5,218 nt of DNA from Rubritepida sp. (GTDB lineage Bacteria > Pseudomonadota > Alphaproteobacteria > Acetobacterales > Acetobacteraceae). Shown here one piece after another: positions 1 to 3,471 of the stretch (positions are counted from its first letter, which is position 1; the number at the start of each line of letters is the position of its first letter). The DNA lies in contig JALHNW010000174.1 of the NCBI GenBank assembly GCA_022843345.1, positions 1 to 5,218 of the forward strand. Direction: 5' to 3'. The notes under the pieces were generated by a model, which had not been told where the DNA came from, ran no database searches, and saw nothing but the letters and a program-made list of their open reading frames with translations. The position numbers and the translations under genes are program-made.

Positions 1-7
1 CGCCCAT
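1..7 (-). CDS. Start of a third leftward-operon gene, cut by the window edge
   Basis: Only the first two codons (ATG GGC) are visible. The ATG shares one base with the TGA of the 80-residue gene in a TGATG junction, exactly like the junction upstream of that gene. A GGAG on the minus strand (positions 19 to 16) sits 8 bases before the ATG. The repeated junction style and the ribosome binding site suggest that the operon continues leftward. Nothing can be said about the product. Confidence 0.45.
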
Positions 8-249
8 CAGCCCCACTCCGCGCCGGAGGCCGCGCCGAGCAGGGCGGCGGCAAGCTGGCGGGCCTTCTCGGGCGACAGGAACGCCGCGGCGCTGGGCATG
101 CCCATGCCGGGGCGCAGCGTCAGGCGCAGCGTGTCGGTGCCCGTGGCGACGGCGATGGAGCCGCCCGCCGGCAGGATGACCGCCACGCCGCCGCGCAGCG
201 CCATCAGGTACTCGCGCTCGGCCGCGCTGGCCGTGCAGGGAGCGGGCAT
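7..249 (-). CDS. Small phage protein of unknown function (80 aa)
   Basis: I do not recognise a named family. The start is the ATG overlapping the pentapeptide gene's stop (TGATG), preceded by GGAG 8 bases upstream (minus strand, 261 to 258). The protein is 80 residues with no signal peptide and no clear membrane helix. Residues 11-20 (EREYLMALRG) look helical. Residues 21-47 alternate hydrophobic and small residues, as in beta strands (VAVILPAG, SIAVATGTDTLRLTL). Residues 58-72 (LSPEKARQLAAALL) form a C-terminal helix. The likely fold is a small alpha/beta unit, perhaps binding a partner protein. It is the second gene of the leftward operon and should be co-translated with the pentapeptide protein. 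A longer reading of the same frame, extending through the pentapeptide array, has a long Arg/Pro repeat; I treat that part as a shadow. Confidence 0.72.
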   Translation of the reverse strand: MPAPCTASAAEREYLMALRGGVAVILPAGGSIAVATGTDTLRLTLRPGMGMPSAAAFLSPEKARQLAAALLGAASGAEWG

Positions 250-878
250 CACGCGGTCTCCTGCTGCGAGGCAGGGGCCGGGAAGATCGCTTCGATCAGC
301 GCGATGGCCGCGCGGTAGGCCCGGCCGTGCTCGTTGTCCGCGTGCTCGGCCTGGACGGCAGCGGCAAATTCCACCAGCGGCGCGGGGCCAAAACAGCCGG
401 TCTGCGCCATCACGCCCTTGTCCGTGGCGCAGGCGGTCAGCATCGCCGCACGCGAGCCGATCGGACCGATGTGCAGCACGGGGAGCGATCCGGCCAGGAA
501 GGCATCGCCGCCAGCCTTGATGCCGATCTTGGCGCCCGCGAGGTTGGCGCGCGCGAGGTTGGCGTCCGCGAGGTAGGTGCGCGCGAGGTAGGCGCCCGCG
601 AGGTAGGCGCCCGCGAGGTTGGCGCGCGCGAGGTTGGCGCGCGCGAGGTTGGCGTCCGCGAGGTTGGCGCGCGCGAGGTTGGCGTCCGCGAGGTTGGCGC
701 CCGCGAGGTTGGCGTCCGCGAGGTAGGCGTCCGCGAGGTTGGCGCCCGCCTTTACCGCCGCCTCGACGCACAGGCGCAGGGAGCCGAACCGGCCCTCGAA
801 GCGCACCGCGCCAGTAAACCGGCACTTGATCTGGAACAGCGGCAATTCCGCTTCCGTGCTGGTGATCGTCTCGCTCAT
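249..878 (-). CDS. Phage pentapeptide-repeat protein (209 aa)
   Basis: First gene of the leftward operon. Residues 1-45 resemble the N-terminus common in phage pentapeptide proteins (KCRFTGAVRF, then a helix ending AVKAGANL). Residues 46-115 are 14 uninterrupted pentapeptides of the form A(N/Y)LA(D/R/G), with one Thr-Tyr variant. This should give about 3.5 turns of right-handed quadrilateral beta-helix. Residues 120-200 form a separate C-terminal domain (IGSRAAMLTA, TGCFG, DNEHGRAYRAAIALI), also seen in phage proteins. I chose the ATG at 878 because a GGAGG lies 5 bases upstream. An in-frame ATG at 902 would add eight residues and lacks a site that good. Role unknown. Qnr and MfpA use the same fold to mimic DNA, but here the fifth position is D5/R5/G4, so the repeat face is not strongly acidic and mimicry is not supported. 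No membrane segment is evident. Confidence 0.9.
   Translation of the reverse strand: MSETITSTEAELPLFQIKCRFTGAVRFEGRFGSLRLCVEAAVKAGANLADAYLADANLAGANLADANLARANLADANLARANLARANLAGAYLAGAYLARTYLADANLARANLAGAKIGIKAGGDAFLAGSLPVLHIGPIGSRAAMLTACATDKGVMAQTGCFGPAPLVEFAAAVQAEHADNEHGRAYRAAIALIEAIFPAPASQQETA
534..743 (-). repeat. Tandem array of 14 near-identical 15-bp units
   Basis: Fourteen head-to-tail 15-bp units lie inside the pentapeptide gene. In the coding strand each is GCC (A/T)AC CTC GCG NNC, and variation is almost confined to codon 2 (Asn or Tyr) and codon 5 (GAC, CGC or GGC). One unit starts with ACC. Synonymous positions are nearly invariant, which points to recent expansion or homogenisation rather than old repeats kept only by protein selection. 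Unit length is a multiple of three, so gain or loss of units keeps the frame. The same periodicity opens long shadow ORFs in other frames of this segment. Confidence 0.95.
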
Positions 879-883
879 CTGCC

Positions 884-888
884 CCTCC
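884..888 (-). promoter_or_regulatory. Ribosome binding site that decides the pentapeptide gene start
   Basis: GGAGG on the minus strand, 5 bases before the ATG at 878. It favours that ATG over the in-frame ATG at 902, which is only about 12 bases from the predicted transcription start and has no comparable site. Confidence 0.65.
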
Positions 889-920
889 GTGCCACCCGCC
901 ATGGCAGCGGGTGTGGGGGG

Positions 921-950
921 ATAGTAGCCACAGGCTACACGTTAGGGCAA
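921..950 (-). promoter_or_regulatory. Predicted leftward (PL-like) promoter
   Basis: Reading the minus strand, TTGCCC (950 to 945) is followed by an 18-base spacer and TACTAT (926 to 921). Transcription would begin near 914, upstream of the pentapeptide gene. The perfect inverted repeat at 924-938 sits within the spacer and -10, so repressor bound there should block polymerase. The arrangement parallels the rightward promoter: TTGC core, N18, TAC--T, with the operator in the same place. That parallel is the main support, since the hexamers alone are modest matches. Confidence 0.5.
924..938. promoter_or_regulatory. Operator, left pair, perfect inverted repeat
   Basis: GTAGCC-ACA-GGCTAC is a perfect 6+3+6 inverted repeat overlapping the -10 and spacer of the leftward promoter. 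The same half-sites occur in the other perfect site at 1417-1431. It is a candidate binding site for the Xre-like repressor encoded next door, for the Cro-like protein, or for both. Confidence 0.75.
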
Positions 951-958
951 GCGTCTTT

Positions 959-973
959 GTGCCCGTTGGCTAC
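959..973. promoter_or_regulatory. Operator, left pair, imperfect site
   Basis: GTGCCC-GTT-GGCTAC has one consensus half and one deviating half (GTGCCC, 4 of 6 matches). Its centre is 35 bp from the perfect site at 924-938. It lies between the repressor stop codon and the -35 of the leftward promoter. The deviating half is identical to that of the imperfect site at 1382-1396, so it is probably a conserved weaker site rather than chance. Confidence 0.6.
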
Positions 974-979
974 ACTTTT

Positions 980-1348
980 TCAATCGGGCTTGCGGAAGGT
1001 GTCCCCAGGCTCCTCGGCGGACTGCTCAAGGATGGTCAGCACGGCCTCGCGCACCTTGTCAGGGACCGTGCGGCTCAACAGCAGCATCCGCTCCTCGGCT
1101 TCCGATTCGGCCTTGATGCGACCGCGCGGCCGGTCTCCGTAGATGAGCTGATCCACATCCATGCCGAAATGCCGCGCCATCGCCACAAGCTTGTCTCTCC
1201 CCGGCTTTTTGGTGCCAGCCTCATACTGCGCGACCATCGCGCGGGCCACACCAACGCTCACCGCAAGGTCAATTTGGTTCTCTTTTCGTTCCCGGCGCAA
1301 GCTCTTTATGCGGCGGGCGATGGCGGCATAGTCGAGATCGGGTTCCAT
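980..1348 (-). CDS. Xre/CI-like transcriptional repressor, short form (122 aa)
   Basis: This is the likely lysogeny repressor. Residues 8-70 form a classic HTH_3 domain: IARRIKSLRRERKENQ, then the helix-turn-helix IDLAVSVGVARAMVAQYE, then AGTKKPGRDKLVAMARHFG and the typical VDQLIYG end. Residues 80-112 are a short helical tail (EEERMLLL-like, VREAVLTILEQ), probably for oligomerisation. There is no S24/LexA-type peptidase domain, so RecA-stimulated self-cleavage is not expected. I chose ATG 1348 because the HTH begins soon after it. A GTG at 1369 would add seven acidic residues, and neither has a strong Shine-Dalgarno sequence. The frame stays open upstream to 1603, but that part runs over the switch region and antisense to the Cro-like gene. 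A weak -10 (TATTGT, minus strand 1400 to 1395) overlaps an operator, suggesting autoregulation. Confidence 0.88.
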   Translation of the reverse strand: MEPDLDYAAIARRIKSLRRERKENQIDLAVSVGVARAMVAQYEAGTKKPGRDKLVAMARHFGMDVDQLIYGDRPRGRIKAESEAEERMLLLSRTVPDKVREAVLTILEQSAEEPGDTFRKPD

Positions 1349-1381
1349 CCCGTCATCATCGAACGCCACATCAGCCCATGA

Positions 1382-1396
1382 GTGCCCGGAAGCTAC
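1382..1396. promoter_or_regulatory. Operator, right pair, imperfect site
   Basis: GTGCCC-GGA-AGCTAC shares the GTGCCC half with the left imperfect site and has a near-consensus second half (AGCTAC against GGCTAC). Its centre is 35 bp from the perfect site at 1417-1431. It lies just upstream of the -35 of the rightward promoter and overlaps the candidate -10 of the repressor's own promoter, so occupancy could tune repressor synthesis. Confidence 0.6.
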
Positions 1397-1400
1397 AATA
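1395..1400 (-). promoter_or_regulatory. Possible -10 of the repressor maintenance promoter
   Basis: TATTGT on the minus strand would start transcription near 1388, upstream of both candidate repressor starts (1369 and 1348). No convincing -35 lies 16-18 bases upstream, which would fit a promoter needing activation (as lambda PRM does), but this is weak evidence. Confidence 0.25.
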
Positions 1401-1404
1401 GGGC

Positions 1405-1434
1405 TTGCGCTGGTGTGTAGCCGTGGGCTACCTT
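1405..1434 (+). promoter_or_regulatory. Predicted rightward (PR-like) promoter
   Basis: TTGCGC (1405-1410), an 18-base spacer and TACCTT (1429-1434) precede the Cro-like gene. The start point expected about 7 bases after the -10 falls at or next to the A of the ATG at 1442. The perfect operator at 1417-1431 covers the spacer and much of the -10. The same arrangement is found at the leftward promoter, which supports the call despite a poor -10 match. Confidence 0.5.
1417..1431. promoter_or_regulatory. Operator, right pair, perfect inverted repeat
   Basis: GTAGCC-GTG-GGCTAC is a perfect 6+3+6 inverted repeat with the same half-sites as 924-938. It overlaps the predicted rightward promoter and is 11 bases upstream of the Cro-like start codon, a typical place for a phage early operator. 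Confidence 0.75.
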
Positions 1435-1441
1435 TCCGCCC

Positions 1442-1657
1442 ATGAGCGCAGTTGACCGGATGATCGAGCAGCTTGGGGGCGTCGCCGCTACGGCGCGCGC
1501 CTTCCGGGTCGCGCATACCAGCGTCCTTAAGTGGAAGCGACGCAAGGAACTTCCTGCGGAGCGCGTCTCTCATGCCGTGGCCCTCACTGGTTTGAAGCCG
1601 CAAGACCTGTCGCCGTCCGCAGCCAAGCTCGCCGCCGCCTTCCAGGGCGCTGCCTGA
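1442..1657 (+). CDS. Cro/YdaS-like HTH regulator (71 aa)
   Basis: First gene of the rightward operon, divergent from the repressor. The sequence follows the Cro/YdaS pattern: IEQLGGVAATARAFRV (residues 8-23) makes the first helices, HTSVLKWKRRKELPAERV (25-42) contains the recognition helix followed by the typical -Pro-Ala-Glu-Arg-Val, and HAVALTGLKPQDLSP (44-58) is the usual '-TGL--DL-P' ending. The length is normal for these proteins. It probably binds the same GTAGCC/GGCTAC operators and turns down the repressor during early expression, which is inferred from position. There is no Shine-Dalgarno upstream of the ATG and the predicted transcription start is adjacent, so the mRNA may be leaderless. 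YdaS proteins can also act as an antitoxin-like partner, but no toxin gene is evident here. Confidence 0.87.
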   Translation: MSAVDRMIEQLGGVAATARAFRVAHTSVLKWKRRKELPAERVSHAVALTGLKPQDLSPSAAKLAAAFQGAA

Positions 1658-1701
1658 TGGCCCGCATCGTGCAGCGCCGCCGCGCCCGTCGCCGGAGATA
1701 G
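1657..1701 (+). CDS. Possible 14-residue arginine-rich micro-ORF
   Basis: ATG at 1657 shares a base with the Cro-like stop (TGATG) and encodes 14 residues, nine of them Arg, ending at TAG just before the next gene. The TGATG junction is the same kind used elsewhere in this window. It could be a real peptide, a coupling or leader ORF that carries ribosomes across the 47-base gap, or chance. No family can be assigned. Confidence 0.25.
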   Translation: MARIVQRRRARRRR

Positions 1702-1704
1702 CCC

Positions 1705-2067
1705 ATGGCGGGGGGAGTTGATCGCAGCCCGGAAGCAGAAGCCGCGAGGCTCCAGCGCCGTCGTGCGCTGGCCGCGCAGGGGCTGACGTGCAAACAGGCC
1801 GCGGCGCGCGAGGGCGTCAAATACATCAGCATGCACAACTACGCCCGTGTGCGCGGCATCCGCTTCGTTTCGGGCGGCAAGCGCGGCCCGAGGCGCATCG
1901 AGATTGGCGCGGCCGAAGTCGCGCAGATCGCGGCGATCTACGCCGCCGGGGCGTCGCTGAACGAGACGGCAGAACGCGCGGGCTACAGCGTGCCGACCAT
2001 CCGCCGGGCCTTCCGCGCCCACGGCGTGCCCATCTGCGCGCGGTTCACCCCGCGCGCGAGGACCTAA
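1705..2067 (+). CDS. Small protein with two predicted HTH units (120 aa)
   Basis: Probable DNA-binding protein of unknown target. Residues 10-52 look like one homeodomain-like unit (RRRALAAQGLTCKQAA, then REGVKYISMHNYARVRGI). Residues 68-110 look like a second (AAEVAQIAAIYAAGASLN, then ETAERAGYSVPTIRRAFRAH). Both follow the 'helix, G-S/T, helix, G-S--T/Y, recognition helix' pattern of resolvase/transposase-type HTHs. A basic linker (GGKRGPRR, 57-64) joins them. There is no catalytic domain, so this is not a recombinase. The ATG at 1705 has GGAG 8 bases upstream. It sits second or third in the early operon between other HTH genes, which fits a regulator or a replication/packaging-related DNA binder. 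I do not recognise a named family. Confidence 0.8.
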   Translation: MAGGVDRSPEAEAARLQRRRALAAQGLTCKQAAAREGVKYISMHNYARVRGIRFVSGGKRGPRRIEIGAAEVAQIAAIYAAGASLNETAERAGYSVPTIRRAFRAHGVPICARFTPRART

Positions 2068-2070
2068 GCC

Positions 2071-2658
2071 ATGCCACGGGGGGACAACACGATCCGGGAT
2101 CAGGTCGCCGCGCTGGCGCTGGCCGGCCGCACGCGCGTCCAGATCGCCACGGCGCTCGGCATCGGCGAGACGCGCGTCAAGGCGGCGATGGAGCGCGCCC
2201 GCACGGCCGGGCTGCTGCCCGCCAGCGCGCGCACCGGCAAGCCGATGAAGGCGTGGACCACCAGCGATGACCGCATCGTGGCGCTCGCCATGCGCGGCGG
2301 GGCCAACTGCGCCGACGCCGCCCTGCTCGTGGATCGCCCCACGGGCAGCGTCGAGACGCGCGTGCGGGACTTCGGCGGGCGGGCGCTCTACATGGACGAG
2401 TTCGCGCCGATCCAGCCGCGCAAGCGCACGCCCGCGCCGCCCGCCGCGCCGGTCAAGCTGGATTGCTGGGGGCATGAGGCCCGCCGCCAGTCGCGCCGCC
2501 ACATGTCGGATGCCGAGGCGCAGCGCGAGGGCGACGCCATGCGCGCGCGCTTCGAGGCGAGGGCCGCCGGGCGTTTGCCGCGCCCGGCGGGTAGTGCTCA
2601 GGTCAGTCAGTCGAGTGTCGCGCCCCATGCCCCGCAGCATGAGGAAGCGCCCCGATGA
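2071..2658 (+). CDS. Probable DNA-binding protein with HTH and Myb/SANT-like units (195 aa)
   Basis: Residues 8-45 look like an HTH (DQVAALALAGRTRVQIA, then TALGIGETRVKAAMERA). Residues 61-101 begin AWTTSDDRIVALAMRGG and end GSVETRVRDFG, which resembles Myb/SANT-like or GcrA-type HTH segments ('WT--ED---L---G-----A--L-R---SV--R'). Residues 110-130 are a Pro-rich linker. Residues 132-170 are a charged helical segment (CWGHEARRQSRRHMSDAEA onwards). The last 25 residues (GSAQVSQSSV and on) use codons unlike the rest and follow a strong hairpin at 2564-2590, so this tail may be a recent addition. The ATG comes three bases after the previous stop with GAGGA upstream. The gene ends in an ATGA overlap with the next. 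Two DNA-binding units suggest a regulator, but no target is known. Confidence 0.8.
   Translation: MPRGDNTIRDQVAALALAGRTRVQIATALGIGETRVKAAMERARTAGLLPASARTGKPMKAWTTSDDRIVALAMRGGANCADAALLVDRPTGSVETRVRDFGGRALYMDEFAPIQPRKRTPAPPAAPVKLDCWGHEARRQSRRHMSDAEAQREGDAMRARFEARAAGRLPRPAGSAQVSQSSVAPHAPQHEEAPR
2564..2590 (+). other. Perfect 10-bp GC hairpin inside the gene at 2071-2658
   Basis: CCGCCGGGCG (2564-2573), a 7-base loop, and CGCCCGGCGG (2581-2590) form a perfect stem. No T-run follows, so it is not a standard intrinsic terminator. It lies immediately before a stretch of atypical codons (2591-2620). It could pause or protect mRNA, or mark a mosaic junction. Confidence 0.5.
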
Positions 2659-2960
2659 GTGCCAGCGTGCAGACTGCGCCGAAGGGCGCACCCACCGTCG
2701 CCGCCCTGCTGCGCGACGCCTACCCCCGACATGCCGCGAAGCTCGCCGCACGCGCCGCCGGCACCACGCCGGACACCGCGCGCGCCTGGGTCGCCGGCCG
2801 CAAGGCGCCGTCCGCCGACGTGATGCTGCGCATGGCCGACGCCTGCGACCGCTTCGCCACCGCACTGGAGAACTTCGTGGATGATCGTCGCGCTCGCCGC
2901 ATGGCTGGCCCGGATGCTGCGCCGGCTGGAACGCCGGCTGCGGCCAAGGCCCTGACGTGA
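2655..2960 (+). CDS. Small phage HTH protein (101 aa)
   Basis: Probable DNA-binding protein. Residues 14-72 carry one HTH of a kind common in small phage early proteins: VAALLRDAYPRHAAKLAARA, then the turn and recognition helix GTTPDTARAWVAGRKAP, then SADVMLRMADACDRF and a closing helix. The 'T-DTAR-W--GR-AP--D-ML-M' spacing is diagnostic in style, although no exact family name is claimed. The start is the ATGA overlapping the previous stop, with GAGGAAG about 8 bases upstream. Residues 77-101 (from DDRRARRMAG) are Ala/Pro-rich and use many T-ending codons. In that stretch a different frame has the coding signature (see 2881-2955), so the tail may be weakly constrained. The gene ends in a GTGA overlap with the next small ORF. 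Confidence 0.8.
   Translation: MSASVQTAPKGAPTVAALLRDAYPRHAAKLAARAAGTTPDTARAWVAGRKAPSADVMLRMADACDRFATALENFVDDRRARRMAGPDAAPAGTPAAAKALT
2881..2955 (+). CDS. Possible 24-residue hydrophobic/Arg-rich peptide overlapping the HTH gene
   Basis: ATG at 2881 opens a 24-codon ORF in a different frame from the HTH gene's tail. It starts MIVALAAWLARML, a hydrophobic helix, and ends in a strongly basic, Arg-rich stretch, as in small amphipathic membrane-associated peptides. Third positions are G or C in 21 of 24 codons, against 14 of 24 in the HTH frame over the same bases. That suggests this frame is the more constrained one. GGAG lies 10 bases upstream, and the stop is one base before the GTG at 2957. 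It may be a real overlapping gene, but its small size keeps this uncertain. Confidence 0.4.
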   Translation: MIVALAAWLARMLRRLERRLRPRP

Positions 2961-3061
2961 CCCCGGGCGCGCTCATCTTCGCCGGGTGGCCGCTGCTGGC
3001 CGTGGCCTGCGGGCTGCTGCTCGGCGCCGTCATCGCCCATGGCCGGGGGCGCGACGAATGA
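2957..3061 (+). CDS. Small single-pass membrane protein (34 aa)
   Basis: GTG at 2957 overlaps the HTH gene's TGA (GTGA), and the ORF's own TGA overlaps the RusA ATG (ATGA). The 34 residues contain one clear transmembrane segment at about 5-28 (ALIFAGWPLLAVACGLLLGA and on), followed by a short basic and acidic tail (HGRGRDE). By the positive-inside rule the C-terminus would be cytoplasmic. AAGG lies 7 bases upstream of the GTG. It fills what would otherwise be a gap between two real genes with coupled junctions on both sides, which is good evidence that it is translated. The function is unknown; it is unlikely to be a holin on its own, being in the early operon. Confidence 0.65.
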   Translation: MTPGALIFAGWPLLAVACGLLLGAVIAHGRGRDE

Positions 3062-3471
3062 GCGGCGCTTTCGACATCCTGCTGACGCTCCCGCCCACCG
3101 GCAACAAGCTATGGACGCCCGTCCGCACCCGCAGCGGCGCCGCCATGGTCAAGCGCGCCGCATCCGCCGACTGGGCCGCCGCCGCCGCCCGCGACGTGGC
3201 GCGCCAGGCACCCGTCACCATCGCCGGCCCGTTCCACGCCGCTATCATCCTTCCTGTCACCCGTGCCGATATCGACGGGCGCATCAAGCCCCTGCTCGAC
3301 GCGCTCCAGGCCGGCGGCGCCATCGCCAACGACCGGCACTGCACCCGCCTCCTCGTGGAACTCGACGCCTCCCGGCAGGGCACGGCGCTCATCCACCTGA
3401 CCCCCATTCCCCCGCAGCCGCACGCGCCGGCCCGGACCAAGGGACACGCGCGCAAGGAGCCCACTCCGTGA
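3058..3471 (+). CDS. rusA: RusA-family Holliday junction resolvase (137 aa)
   Basis: Structure-selective endonuclease that cuts four-way junctions symmetrically, resolving recombination and replication intermediates in phage DNA. The N-terminal LPPTGNKLW (11-19) matches the usual '-PPS-N--W' opening. The catalytic centre is in place: D71, D73 and K77 in RADIDGRIKPLLDAL, and D92 in the IANDRH segment, with the same spacing as E. coli RusA D70, D72, K76 and D91. The Asn that normally follows the second Asp ('DxDN') is Gly here. The C-terminal 20 residues are basic and Pro-rich (PPQPHAPARTKGHARK), probably flexible and DNA-contacting. The start is the ATG in an ATGA overlap with the small membrane protein. 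The frame is open further upstream, but that part runs over the membrane ORF. It is followed by a GTGA overlap. Confidence 0.9.
   Translation: MSGAFDILLTLPPTGNKLWTPVRTRSGAAMVKRAASADWAAAAARDVARQAPVTIAGPFHAAIILPVTRADIDGRIKPLLDALQAGGAIANDRHCTRLLVELDASRQGTALIHLTPIPPQPHAPARTKGHARKEPTP
3454..3459 (+). promoter_or_regulatory. Ribosome binding site for the GTG start at 3468
   Basis: AAGGAG, 8 bases before GTG 3468, inside the end of the RusA gene. It settles GTG 3468 as the start of the next gene. The frame is open upstream with an ATG at 3039, but that portion lies antiphase inside RusA. Confidence 0.7.

Noticed and set aside
534..743. CRISPR array
   Set aside because: Units are 15 bp, directly abutting, with no spacers, and encode pentapeptides in frame.
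250..825. Upstream extension of the 80-residue gene, with long Arg/Pro repeats (minus strand)
   Set aside because: It is the pentapeptide array read in another frame. The 15-bp periodicity keeps all frames open. The pentapeptide frame has recognisable flanking domains and a ribosome binding site.
327..1142. Plus-strand ORF with repeated EVGAR motifs
   Set aside because: It is antisense to the pentapeptide array, then runs across the leftward promoter and into the repressor gene. There is no ribosome binding site or family resemblance.
1349..1603. N-terminal extension of the repressor to 207 residues
   Set aside because: It would cross the operator/promoter region and lie antisense to the Cro-like gene. 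The HTH domain starts just after ATG 1348.
2564..2590. Intrinsic terminator
   Set aside because: The stem is strong but lies inside a gene, has no following T-run, and the operon continues downstream with coupled genes.
1570..3033. 487-residue minus-strand ORF
   Set aside because: It is an Arg/Ala/Pro-rich shadow antisense to five supported plus-strand genes, typical of GC-rich DNA, with no domain.
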